A stretch of 64,000 bases of DNA, taken from assembly GCA_029844215.1 (NCBI GenBank), contig CM056725.1:62099609-62163608 (forward strand), in the 5' to 3' direction. This DNA is from Przewalskia tangutica (taxonomy: Eukaryota; Streptophyta; Magnoliopsida; Solanales; Solanaceae). Positions 50,093 to 62,244 of this stretch are shown piece by piece. Position 1 is the first letter of the stretch, and each line of letters opens with the position of its first letter. Below the pieces are notes generated by a model. That model did not search any database. It was not told where the DNA came from and was given only the letters and a program-made list of their open reading frames with translations. The position numbers and the translations under genes were made by a program.

Positions 50093-51578
50093 GTGAGTAT
50101 ACCTTAAGTGCTATGTTCTGATAGCAGTGTGTTAGTTGTGATTAGAATCATGGTGGGTTAACCGAGTAAGATTTTGGGGGATAGAGAAGGTGTGAGCCTT
50201 AGAGTGTTATACGTAAAGACCTTAGAGGTAAGGCCATCTCGAGAAAGGTGTAGTGTTATGTTTGACCCTTATAGGAGTGCATAGTGCACGTGAGCTATGT
50301 TCGTGGGATAAGTCCCTGAGTAGCGTGATTTGAAAGAAGGTAGTCGAGCTAGGAAGACCGCTAGGTTTTCGTAATATGATTTGTGAAATTATTCCTTCGG
50401 GGAGCTAGTGTTTTGCGCAATGCCGGGTCGGGTTGAGGCCATGTTGCGGGTCAACCCGCGGCAGGTATGGTGGTGGGGTCAGTTTGTGGTGGTCCCTTGT
50501 GGTAGGGTCATGAGGTGTTAGGCCCATGTTTAGTTAGCCGTGCAAGTTCGTGGATGCGTTCGACGGTGGTCGGGCGATGAGGGCGACTATCGTGTTCTTG
50601 GTCGAGTCGTTCCTCGGCGGTGTTGTTATCTAAAAGGTTGTGAGGTTGCAGGTGCCTACCTTCACCTTATGACGATGGAGCCAGTGCAGCTGTTTCTCTT
50701 TCTGGGAGTTTGTACCAGGCAGGGCTAGGAACTCAGGTAAGTCTCAGAATCGCATTCGCCCTCGGGCCAGTGTTTTGATTTCAGGGGTAGCTGTGAGGAT
50801 CGTTGTCTCGGTTGAAGTGTTTAAGCTACCATTTCGGTGTTCGGATGTCGTCTTGTGACGCCTTGTAGGCAGAAATGCAAGTTGCGGTCGATTGGTTCGA
50901 TGTTGGCGTGGTTCGGATAGTTGGTTCAGCTTGTTCCGGTAGATCGTGGATAGTGAAGCTTGTCTAGAAGAAGTTCCGCGGCTCGGAGGAATCGTGCGGA
51001 TAATCGGCGACGCGCCAGAGTTCGAGTTGTGGTCGGTCTTCTTGAAAGTACCACCGGTTAGGGTGTGACGAGTTTTGGAAACAAAGGAACTTAGCGAGTT
51101 ACTTTGGGCCTTTGTGAGTTCATGTGAAGAATAGGCGGGTTGCCTATATGTTAGCATTTGCCGTCCGACTTAGGAGGAAGGACGTCCGTCTTCGTATTGT
51201 TATGTTCGAAAGTATCGAAGATCCATCCGAATGTTCCCGATTAATGATGACCACGTTAGAGATAGTAACCCGAGTTTGGATACTAAAGCGATGTCGAAAT
51301 GTGATAAGAATCCGAGTGTCACGGCTTGATGATCGCGTGCGGCCGGTACCATTTGTTGGGTCGTCGAGCAAGGCTCGCGACAAAGTGACAAAAGTAGTAT
51401 TATTTGTGGTGATGTTAGAGGTGTTTCCTCGTGGACTTGGATGTAAGTATTTTACGTGGGTATTTACGTGGCGGTGTGGCGGGATTGTTTCGTAAGTATA
51501 GTAGTGAAGACTATCTTGTCACGTGTTCGTTTGAGACTTAGAAGGAACATTCGGGACGAATGTTTCTAAGGGGAAGAA

Positions 51579-54500
51579 TGTTATACCCGTAGTTCCGTGG
51601 TATGTATGCGAGGGCGTGCGTGCGAGAATACGGCGAAAGATTGGAAAGGAAGAAAGAGGCGATTTTCCACGGAAAAGTTTCCGGTTTTGTGAAGGAAAAA
51701 GGTTCGTTTATGGAATTGGATTCCCGGTTGGTGTCGGACTTCTGGAATATTAGAGAATTATGGAATTTTATTTTCGAAAATGGTCACGTGGGGCCACGGA
51801 GAAATTCTGATTTTGTGGGGCCGCTTTGATTTTGAGATTTTGGCGTTTTGGATATTTTCTAAGACGAAATATTTTGGGCGAATCGGGGCGACACGTGTCA
51901 CCCCATATGGCACCTTTGGGCGAAATATGTTGTCTGTGCACTTTGCGGTTAGAGTCGCTTTTTAAAGCGTTTTCACAACTTTAGTAGGGGAAATTGCGGC
52001 TATGTCATTTAGTATTTTTGCGGATTTTTCAGAGATAAGGAACATTTTGGACCAACGAGAGGGCGGCACTTTGCACCATCTCATTTGTGGGCAAAGTGTG
52101 CGGCACATGGACGATTGGGAAGGCAAGTGGGAGATATTTTTGGTAGATATTTTGTGTGCAAGTTGGCTAGGTACACATGGGTGAATCTTGGCCCTACACT
52201 TGCCTAACACTTGGTGTAATCTTGGCCATTGGTTGGCTTTCACTTGACTATAAATACCCTCCTTGGAAGACTAATTCATTCACAAATTGCCTAAGTCTTG
52301 AAAAGCTTCCTTCCCCCAGTGTGGTGTCTTGGCGAGAGCCCTCCTCCCCTCGGCGAGAGTCCCCAGTGGGGTAGGCCGAGGTAGACACCCCCTCCTTTGA
52401 GGTGCTAGCCGTGGGTACCCCACTGCTAGTTGCTTTCGTATAATACCACTTTGTGGTATAGAAATACTCTCCAGTATTGTTATAATGCCCAAATTACCTT
52501 AGCCTTATACCTTGTTGTATTCTAAGGTTATACCTTTCTGAAAAGCCCGAAATACTATTATACTTCCGTCGATCCACAAACCGAAACCCTAGGAAAATCT
52601 CCATAGTCCGTTGGAGTATTGTGTAGAAGTTGGTTAGAACTTCTAAGGGTGGTTTAGAGCGGGTTGGAGCGCTCGGAGTTGGAGCTAAACGATTGCCCAG
52701 GATCGACTTTATACTTGGATAATTATGGGCTTATCGAGGTAATTATCTTGTCCCCCTATTGTAATTGGATATTACATGTTGTAGGAGTATATAGTTGAAG
52801 TATACTATATATAGTACTGAACTGTAATTACATAGGACTGTATTACAGTAGACTTGTGTAGTAGTACCGTGGAGTAGAATTGTACCCGTTAGGGTTAGAT
52901 GTATAACCCCCCCTGGTTGGCTTGGTAGCCGGCCTCGATAGAGGAGGAGATTTACGCTGTTGCGGGGGGGGGAAGTGCTGCCGAATTTTCTGTAGAAGTT
53001 CTACGATGAGACCTAAATGTTAATAAGCGCCTTGTGGCCTTATAGGTGGATGTACTACGTGTGGCGCGATCTACGTGGCTTAAGGGGTAGCCGACGTTTG
53101 GAAGTACTTGGAGCGTTTTGCTATGAGTCGATACTCGTCGCGAGGTATGTGAACCTCTTCCTATCTCTCTAGCATGATATGTGTAAACTATGTAGTACGG
53201 TAGACGTACATGTGCTAAATGTGTTTGAGTGGTTTAAAACATAAAGTGTTATAACGGCTTTACGGGAAGTTGGTTATAACAGCTTTATGTTAGTAAGAAA
53301 ATACATGTGGTTTTAAAAGGTAATCGATTTGAACTATAAGCGGCTTGTTATATGATAAGAAAGAACTTGAAGTATTTTCAAAAGATTTTGAATCATTTTC
53401 AAAGAAGTAATACTTGGTGTTTGAAAACTTAAGAGTTATACTAGCTTTATGGGAAGTTAGGTATAACGGCTTAAGAATGCTTTCTTGATTTGGAAATCGA
53501 ATGTGTATCGACAAACCATCTGCGGCGTTAATAAAGGAAATGTTTTGAATAATTAAGTATTATGAAAACCAGTAGAAACTTCCATCTGCATAGAAGCTAA
53601 GATGAGACAAAATGATATTTCCTAGATCATGGCTGCTGTAATAAGATTGTTATAAACAAGAATATCCTACTCACACATAAGGCTTATGTTTCTCAGTTGT
53701 TTAAAAGAGAATTATATTCTTAAATGAATAAGACTATGAACTACGGAACCTTTCTAAAATAAGCGTGAACATTTGAAATTAGGCAAACTTGGGCGTTTGG
53801 AAAATAATGTTGTTACTTGATTTTACAAAGGTAAGAGTTTTGGGTTTCTTAAAAGGAATGATCACTCTATTTTATACTACGGGTATTGTGTGACTTATAT
53901 GAAAAAGCAGATCTTTTTAAGATTTTAATGTGTGAAGTACTTTGGGGATAGATACGAACTTGTTAGTAGAAAGTACCTTGTGTGAATAACTTGATTGTAT
54001 TGGTTTGTGATAACCTTGTAATACTTTCTTGTTGCTTTGATAAGTAAACGTGTTAGGATGCTACGTGTGTTAGTATCTTGTGATGTTTGTGTAAAGGGGT
54101 TTCCCTTGATTGTGCTTATTAACTATCAGTCGTTATGATAGTATGGTGGCATTCATCTCTTGAGATGATTAGGGGTTAAAGCGTCCTCCGATCTGGGGTA
54201 GACTCAGCGTCGATGGACCTATGATTCGAGAATACCTCACGCAGTCCGGGGCCTATGCGGAGCTACGAGTTCGTGTTAGTGTCGTCCTTTATGGGCATGC
54301 GGTCCATGTGGCGTGCGGATGCGAAGTCGGGGCGATCTTAGGGAGTAGCTACCCTCGATGCGGGAATACCTCATGCGGGCGATGAGATTGGCCTATGCGG
54401 AGTGCGGGAAGTTCGAGGACTAGACGCGCACATTAGGTGCTGCGGGCAAGTGGCGGCTTTGATCATGTGACGGTGCAGACAGATCTTATGATCTGATTAT

Positions 54501-55261
54501 GACCTTGTTGGTGCGTGGGTGTTAGTAGTCGGCTATGCCTTCGCATTTACCTGCACATGCAGTTTTATTAGGACACAGTGGGACACTCGTGTTCATGTAT
54601 TCCTTGGTGCTTGTATATCATAAAGCTGGCGGTGAGGAAGGTATTCCACGCACGATTGATGTTGTGGGCGTGAGACCCATTGTTAAATTGAGTGATGACT
54701 TGAGGCGTGAGTCCACGACTTGACATATTTGCTTATTTATGGTGAGCGTAGTTTGGTTATCATACATGTCTCTGCTTTGTATAGACTACTATGATTTCAT
54801 TTACTGATTTATTTTTAGTTTCACATACTGCATTTTTGTTATCGACCTCCTTGAGGCTGCGTTCATGCCGCAGTTGAGGTACATCGATCGTTGATCCTAG
54901 CTCTCGAGTCACGATTCAGCGTTTGGGAAGCTCCGTTTCTCGGAGGCTTATCAGTGGTATAGTCCCCGTAGTAAGTGTTTACATTCGAGGTTTGGCGGGG
55001 CCTGTCCGCCATTGTGGTCGTATCATTCTTAGAAGTGCATGTAATCGTTGTGGGCAGGGTTGGTAAAAAGGATTAAGTTGTTCATTTGTAAAAGAGTTGA
55101 TGGTTATATATATGCCGAAAGGCAAGTTTTCACAGATTATTGTTTTATATATTTCTGTTATCTCATGTTGTGGTTTTATGTTCCGCTGATTACTCTGATG
55201 TTGTGTCACTAGGGTGCCCGGGGTAAGGCACCAGTCACGGGCCCGGGTTCGGGTCGTGACA
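51579..55261 (+). repeat. 3' LTR of element E
   Basis: 3683 bp, TATA box at 52249-52256. The block near 52818 keeps the CTG/CAG sites that the C 3' LTR has lost, so it is the better reference for this subtype. Confidence 0.9.
52249..52256 (+). promoter_or_regulatory. TATA box, E 3' LTR
   Basis: TATAAATA, usual context. Confidence 0.66.
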
Positions 55262-55266
55262 AATTA

Positions 55267-56186
55267 CCTCGATAAGCCCATAATTATCCGAGTTTAAATG
55301 TCGATCCTGGTCAACGTTTAGCTCCAACTCCGTGCGCTCCAACCCGCTCCAAACCACCCTTAGAAGTTCTAACCAACTTCTACTTAATACTCCAACTAAC
55401 TATGGAGATTTTCCTTAGGGTTTCGGTTTGTAGTGAAGGGAAGTATAATAGTATTTCGGGCTTTTAGATAAGTATAACCTTAGAATACTACAAGGTATAC
55501 GGCTAAGGTAATTTGGGCATTATAACAATACTTGGAGAGTATTTCTACACCACAAAGGGGGGGGGTATTATACGAAAGCAACTAGGCTAGGGGGGGTGTA
55601 CACCCCTCGGCCTACCCCACTAGGGGGGGGTACTCTCGGCCAAGAGGGGGGAGAGGGGCTCTCGGCTCCCAGGCCTCACACAGGGGGGGGAGGTCGTGAG
55701 CCATAAGGAAGGGCGGGGGAGGAAAGCTTTCAAGACTTAGAGATTTTTAGGATGAAGAAGTCTTCAAACTTAGGGGGTATTTATAGGTCAAGCCAAGGCC
55801 AACCAATGGCCAAGATTATGCCAAGTGCATAGCAAGTGTAGGGTCAAGATCATGCCAAGTGCACCTTATCCATCTACCATAAAAATATCCTACCAACTAC
55901 TTGACAAAACCCACCCAAGTCGTCCACTTTCCCGCCGCAATGAGAGGGTGCCAAGTGGCGCCCTCTTGTTGGTCCAAAATGTTTCGCCTCTCGGAAAAAT
56001 CCGCAAAAATAGAAATGACATAGCCGAATTTTCCCTACGAAAGTCGTGGAAACGCGTTTCGTCGAAAACGACAATAAAGCGGGTGTTGTGAACAAAATAA
56101 TTTTTCGCCAAGCCACTTTGCCTACTCAAGGCTTTAAACTTTTATACGTGCGCCTTCACGTCATACTGCGGAAATACGGTATAACA
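55267..56186 (-). repeat. LTR D2, second part
   Basis: Completes D2 after element E. Reverse TATA box at 55778-55785. Contains long G runs (near 55560-55690) where D1 has shorter ones. Confidence 0.87.
55778..55785 (-). promoter_or_regulatory. TATA box, LTR D2 (reverse)
   Basis: TATTTATA on the plus strand, TATAAATA on the minus strand. Confidence 0.66.
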
Positions 56187-57610
56187 TTCTCCCCTCGTAG
56201 AAACATTCGTCGAATGTTCCTTCTAAGCCTCAAACCAAGCGTCTTGCGGTATAGTCTTCACCGCCATACCTACGTAACAATCCCCACACCGGTCACGTAA
56301 AACACTGCGCAAATACTCACATCTAAGCCCGCGAAACGCCTCTAACATCACCACGTCCTGATACCACTTTTGTCACTTTGTCGCGAGCCTTGCTCCGACG
56401 ACCCAACAAATGGTACCGGGCTGCTTGCGATCCCTGAGGCTGTCGTACACTCGAACTCTTACCACATTTCCGATACTGCTTCAGTATCTAAAACTCGGGG
56501 CTACTATCTCTAACGTGGTCATCATTAAGTGGGAACACTCTGGATGGATCTCCGATACTTTCCCGATCATAACAATACGAAAGACCGGACGTACTGCCTC
56601 CTAAGTCGGACGGCAAAAGCTAACATATAGGCAACCTGGCCTATTCTTCACATGAACTCAAAAAAGGGCCCAAAGTAACTCGGGCTAAGTTCCTCTGTTA
56701 TACCAAAACTCGTCACACCCTAACCACAGTCTGCTGGAACAAGCCTGAACCAACTATCTGAACCTTGCCAACATCGAACCAATCGACCGGCAACTTACAC
56801 TTCCGCCCCTACAAGGCTTAAAAAGGCGACATCCGAACACTGAAATGGTAGCTTAAACGTTCCCTCCACAGGAGACAACAATCCCCACAACTACCCCTGA
56901 AATCCACACACTGGCCCGAGGGCGAATGCGGTCGAGACTCACCAGTTCTTAACCATGCACAGTAAAACTTCCGAAACAAAAACATCCGAAACACAGGCTC
57001 CACCATGCGCCATAAGGTGAAGGTAGGCACCGCGCACCTTACAATCTTTACGGTACAACAACATCTGCCGAGTGAACGGTCCGATCAAGAACACGATGGG
57101 CTGCCCCCATCGGCCCGACCACTGGTCGAACGCATCCACGAACTCGTACGCTGGTTAACTAAACTTGGGCCTAACACCCTCGTGACCCCACCACCCGGCG
57201 GGACCACCACAAACTGACCCCACCAACAAACAGGTCGCGGGTTGACCCGCGGCATGGCCTCAACCCGACCCACTCTCGCGTAAACCACTTGCTCCCCGAT
57301 CCGGAACAACTTTTCTAATCACGTTACGAAAACCTAGCGGTCTTCTTAGCTCAACTACCCTCTTTCAATCCACACTACTCGGGGACTTATCACACAATAT
57401 ATCTCACGTGCACTAAGCACTCCGATAAGGATTAAACATAACACTACACCCTTTACTCGAGCTGGCCTTACCTCTAAGGTCTCCACGTATAAAACTCTAA
57501 GGCTCACACCTTCTCTATCCCCCAAAATCTTACTCGGTTAACCCACCATGATTTCTAATCACAACTAACACACTGCTATCAGAACATAGCACTTAAGGTA
57601 TACTCACCTT

Positions 57611-58431
57611 ATCACACATACTGATCTCTAGAGGGTTAAGGATATATCCATATCTACTGCTTCACTCCCCTTAGTCGTTCTAATCAAACCTGCCCCGTAG
57701 GGCGCATAGCTAAGGAAGGTGACGAACTACCCACCGATCCTGAAGGCTAAGTCCTCCTACTAGGACATTCTCTCGACATCAGACCCTGACGGCCGTAGGT
57801 ACAATAAGTACCAACTAAAAGACGACATTCCCCGGGATGGCGTCATCGCTAATGAGCAGGAAACCACGGAGTTCGACCAACTCCTGCATACCCCGAACGT
57901 CCTGATATCCGTGGAAGACCACTCTGCACTGGCGGAGGTGCATATCAAATCTGCTGGTGAGGCGACTCGCCTCGAAAGTTACCAAAGGACCTTGCTCGGC
58001 CTCTTACGCGTCGCCCGTTAACGCGTCGATCTATACGCTTCTCGGCTGCTGCGCATAAGCCCGCATACGTGCCATGCCAAGCCCAATCAAGAATTACTCT
58101 TGCACAACCTCTCTTAGGAACACATCAAGACTCGCGATACATCGGTATACTCTCTGGTAGCCAAATCCATAGCTAGTAGCAGGGTCGCCTCTTGGCAATC
58201 TATATTCACTGTTCTCGGTCGTGAAACTGAAGGTTCAAATATCATGGCCGCAGTAGGAACTGCCGCCGCCGTGCTAAACTCTGCTGGGGCTAGTGACGTA
58301 GCGTAACTCCCTGAATGAATTACCACCCCAGATGCAGATTGGGCATGTGCCCACGTAACCCTCTGTACTCTACTCGCAGCTCCCTCGGCTGCCTTGCCCT
58401 CCTGGGCCCGGGTTGCCCTACGCGGAGGCAT
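57611..58431 (-). pseudogene. gag: gag remnant with MPPRR start, D second unit
   Basis: The 105-codon 5' piece (58431 to 58114) differs from the first unit at only a few residues (for instance AHAQ for AQAQ near residue 30). The 3' piece is more broken than at 42215-42628. The gag block 57611-57973 is the part missing from A, C and E. No pol follows. Confidence 0.65.
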
Positions 58432-58621
58432 AACGATAAGGGAAATAATTTCGTCAGAGGGTCCAACTTACAACACAGCTCTAAGGCACGATCTCAGAGT
58501 GAGAAGAATAGAAACCAATCCTAAATGTCCTGCAGCCTCCTGATTATAGATGTGGTGCACAACACATCGATAATCAAGACTCTACTAGACACGGTCTGTA
58601 GACACTTTCCGAGGACTAACT

Positions 58622-58633
58622 GCTCTGATACCA
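58622..58633 (-). other. Primer binding site, D second unit
   Basis: Minus strand TGGTATCAGAGC, exact over 12 bases to initiator-Met tRNA. Confidence 0.92.
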
Positions 58634-59271
58634 CTTTTGTCACGACCGAACCGGGCGTGGATCGTGCCTACCCGGCACCCTAGTGATACAACATCGAGAG
58701 AAAATCAGTGAAATAAACAAACCTTAAACATGAAATGAGAGACATGATAGATAAACAGGCCAACCAAAACAGTTGCCTTCAGTATATATATACATAAAAA
58801 CCCGAACAGTTATCCTTTTTACAAAACCCTTCCCACAACAGTGCTACAGACCTCTAAGATTTTTACAACAACAATGACGGGACAGGGCCCCGCCATACCC
58901 CTGAATGTACAAGAGACTACAACTCAGGGAAACCTACCAAAGATAAGCCTCCGAAGGAACGGAGCTTTCCAACACGCTGAAATGTGATCCTAAGAGCGAG
59001 GACCCACGCACGATGTACCTCTAACTGAGGCATGAACGCAGCCCAGGAGGTCGATCTGACAGTACAGTATGTGAATCAGAAAAATCATAAATGAAATCAT
59101 AGCGATCTATATAAAGAAGGAGACATGTATGATAACCAAACTACAAGATACAACATATAACAAATATATTAAGTCGAGGACTCACGCCTCCAAATCATCA
59201 CTCGTGCGTGGAATTCCTTCCTCACGCATGGCGATGCATGATATGATATCAACACGACAACAATCCAAATG

Positions 59272-59600
59272 GGAGCATACGTGCGCTACGCGTCGTGTCG
59301 ATGTCCAAAGGGAAACAATAAGACAGCATTCCAAATGGAAACATACACGTGCGCTACGCATCGTGTCAGTATGCCCAAAGGGAAACAATAAAGCAGCATT
59401 CCAAATGGATACATACCCGTGCGCTACGCATCGTGTCAGTATGCCCAAAGGGAAACAAATAAGCAGCATTCCAAATGGAAACATACCCGTGCGCTACGCA
59501 TCGTGTCAGTATGCCCAAAGGGAAACAATAAAGCAGCATCAAAATGGAAGCATACCCGTGCGCTACGCATCGTGTCAGTATGTCCAAAGCGATTAGCAAA
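59272..59600 (-). repeat. 70-bp repeat array in LTR D3
   Basis: GCGCTACG recurs at 59283, 59351, 59421, 59491 and 59560. Each unit is CAAATGG, ATAC, CGTGCGCTACGCATCG, TGTCAGTATG, CCAAAGG. Confidence 0.9.
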
Positions 59601-61733
59601 AGTAACACAATCAACAGGAACGTACCCGTGGAATTTCTCCGTCACTGCCGGCACGTCCAAGTAAGTTCTCAACAAGTCAACCAACCCTCCATCGAGAGGC
59701 ACGGTAGTATAGAAACACAATTCTTGCACAACAATGGCTATCACGACAAGCATAGGCAAGTTTCACAACGACAAGCATAGGCAGGTTTCACAACAACAAG
59801 CATAGGCAGGTTTCACAACAACAAGCATAGGCAGGTTTCACAACAACTCAAAGTACTTTCATTTTATGCCAAGGTCCGGGTTTTAACCCTAAAGTACTAC
59901 GTACGTTAAATTCCTTTTAAGAGATTCATTCTTTTTATAAAAGTCACCCGATACCCGTAGTATAAAATAGAGTGACTTACATCTTTTAAGTAAACCAAAT
60001 TAAGGCAACACTATGCCTTTCTTTTCCCTAAAGTTCCAATTTGCCTAATTTCATTTACACAAGTCTCTTTTTAGGAAAGTTTCATAGTTCAATGTCTTAA
60101 TCTCTTTTAAAACAATTTAGTAACATATGCCATAGGCGAGTAGGTTATTCTTGTTCATAATCAAGCTTATTAAGCAGCCATGATCTAGAAAATGTAATAT
60201 CATTTTGTCTCATCTTAGCTTATATGCAGATGGAGGTTTCTACTGGTTTTAATAATACTTAATTATTCAATACACTTTCCTTTATTAACGTTGCAGTGGT
60301 TTGTCGATACACATTCTGATTTCCGAAATCAGTAAAACATTATTCCTTTCAAAAACCAAGTACTCATTACTCACGAATGAGGTTTCACACATCTTACAAC
60401 ATTCAAATCAATTCAATTAAGTTAAGTCTCTTATCTTATAAGATCAAGTCTCTTAACTTCTAAGATCAAATAGCCATTCTTTTTATCTCATTTAGACGTT
60501 ATACCTAACTTCCCATAAAGCTAGTATAACTCTTAAGTTCTCTAAACCAAGTATTACTCTTCTTTCAAAAAGGGTTTCTTAATGAAAGACTTCAAGTTCT
60601 TTATTATCACACATCAAGTCAGTTATTAGTCAAATCAGTTACCTTTTAACAATCACAAAGCTTTTTCTTATCTACATAAAGCTGTTATAACCAACTTCCC
60701 ATAAAGCCGTTATAACCCTTTATGTTTTAAATCAATCAAATACTTTTAACACATGTACGTCTACCGTACCACATAGTTATACACATATCATGCTAGAAAG
60801 ATAGGAAGAGGTTCACATACCTCTCGACGAGTACCGACTAATAGCAAAACGCTCCAAGTACTTCAAACCGTCGGCTACTCCTTAAGCCACGTAGATCGCA
60901 CCACACGTAGTACTTCAACCTATAAGGCCACAAGGCGCTTATTAACATCTAAATCTCATCGTTCCATATTCTACAGAAAATTCGGCAGCACCTCCACTTG
61001 GCGTAAATCTCCTCCTCTATCGAGGCCGGCTACCAAGCCAACCAGGGGGGGTTTGCACGTCTAACCGGACGTGTACAATTCTACTCACAGTAATACTACA
61101 CAAGCCTACTGTAATACAGTCCTATGTAATTACAGTTCAGTTCGCTTCTTAAAATTCAGGCTTAAGTCGCAAGACATTGCCGTAAGTATTATTCAGGCTT
61201 AAGTCAAAAGACATTGCCGATAAATACGTTCAGTTCTATATATAGTATACTTCAACTATATATTCCTATAATATGTAATTTCAAATTACAATAGAAGGTC
61301 AAGATAATTACCTCGATAAGCCCATAATTATCCGAGTTTAAATGTCGATCCTGGTCAACGTTTAGCTCCAACTCCGTGCGCTCCAACCCGCTCCAAACCA
61401 CCCTTAGAAGTTCTAACCAACTTCTACTTAATACTCCAACTAACTATGGAGATTTTCCTTAGGGTTTCGGTTTTGTGACTGAAGGTTAGTATAATAGTAT
61501 TTCTGGGCTTTTCGTATAAGTATAACCTTAGAATACTACAAGGTATACGGCTAAGGTAATTTGGGCATTATAACAATACTTGGAGAGTATTTCTACACCA
61601 CAAAGGGGGGTATTATACGAAAGCAACTAGGCTAGGGGGGGTGTACACCCCTCGGCCTACCCCACTAGGGGGGGTACTCTCGGCCAAGAGGGGGGAGATG
61701 GGCTCTCGGCTACAAGGCCTCACAAAGGGGGGG

Positions 61734-61791
61734 AGGACGAGAACCATAAGGAAGGGAGGGGGAGGACGAGAACCATAAGGAAGGGAGGGGG
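61734..61791. repeat. 29-bp tandem duplication private to LTR D3
   Basis: AGGACGAGAACCATAAGG plus a G-rich tail occurs twice in a row, against once in D1 (near 40228). A slippage event after the LTRs separated, or an assembly slip in G-rich DNA. Confidence 0.75.
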
Positions 61792-61849
61792 AGGAAAGCT
61801 TTCAAGACTTAGAGATTTTTAGGATGAAGAAGTCTTCAAACTTAGGGGG

Positions 61850-61857
61850 TATTTATA
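61850..61857 (-). promoter_or_regulatory. TATA box, LTR D3 (reverse)
   Basis: TATTTATA on the plus strand in the usual flanks. Confidence 0.66.
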
Positions 61858-62244
61858 GGTCAAGCCAAGGCCAACCAATGGCCAAGATTATGCCAAGTGC
61901 ATAGCAAGTGTAGGGTCAAGATCATGCCAAGTGCACCTTATCCATCTACCATAAAAATATCCTACCAACTACTTGACAAAACCCACCCAAGTCGTCCACT
62001 TTCCCGCCACCAATGAGAGGGTGCCAAGTGGCGCCCTCTTGTTGGTCCAAAATGTTTCGTCTCTCGGAAAAATCCGCAAAAAATAGAAATGACATAGCCG
62101 GAATTTTCCCTACGAAAGCTGTGAAAACGTTTCGTCGAAAAACGACTCTAAACGGGTGTTGTGAACAAAATAATTTTCGGCCAAGCCACTTTGCCTACTC
62201 AAGGCTTTAAACTCGTACATACTCTGGAAATACGGGGTATAACA

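Larger units (their letters stand above)
49441..51578 (+). other. Internal region of element E
   Basis: 2138 bp colinear with C, with the PBS-like module at about 51344-51424, a complete hairpin at 51544-51566 and purine tract AAGGGGAAGAA at 51568-51578. No other coding potential seen. Confidence 0.75.
45811..55261 (+). mobile_element. Element E: duplicate of element C nested in LTR D2
   Basis: 5' LTR 45811-49440, internal region 49441-51578, 3' LTR 51579-55261. Same subtype, same internal deletions, same insertion base and same AATTA as C, about 15.4 kb away. It is best explained as a copy made when the D unit was duplicated, not as an independent insertion. Confidence 0.9.
56187..58637 (-). 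other. Internal region, D second unit
   Basis: 2451 bp, colinear with 40728-43157: worn purine tract (56187-56197), hairpin (56200-56220), PBS-like module (about 56359-56430), gag remnant, and an exact PBS at the far end. Confidence 0.82.
27826..62244 (-). mobile_element. Array D: reverse tandem LTR-internal-LTR-internal-LTR with two nested passengers
   Basis: In reverse orientation there are three LTRs (27826-30451 plus 39827-40727; 43158-45810 plus 55267-56186; 58638-62244) and two internal regions (40728-43157; 56187-58637). LTR1 and LTR2 each contain a forward element (C and E) at the same base. The array is flanked by AAGCA on both sides, so its outer edges come from one insertion into LTR F. 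The internal regions are about 300 bp longer than in A, C and E because they keep more gag. Confidence 0.9.
58638..62244 (-). repeat. LTR D3 (uninterrupted)
   Basis: 3607 bp, no nested element, so it shows the empty site for C and E near 61305 (GATAATTACCTCGATAAGCC). It includes the cleanest 70-bp array of the reverse LTRs, a four-copy 25-bp minisatellite (59746-59845), reverse TATA box at 61850-61857 and a private 29-bp duplication (61734-61791). It is followed by AAGCA and LTR F. Confidence 0.92.
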
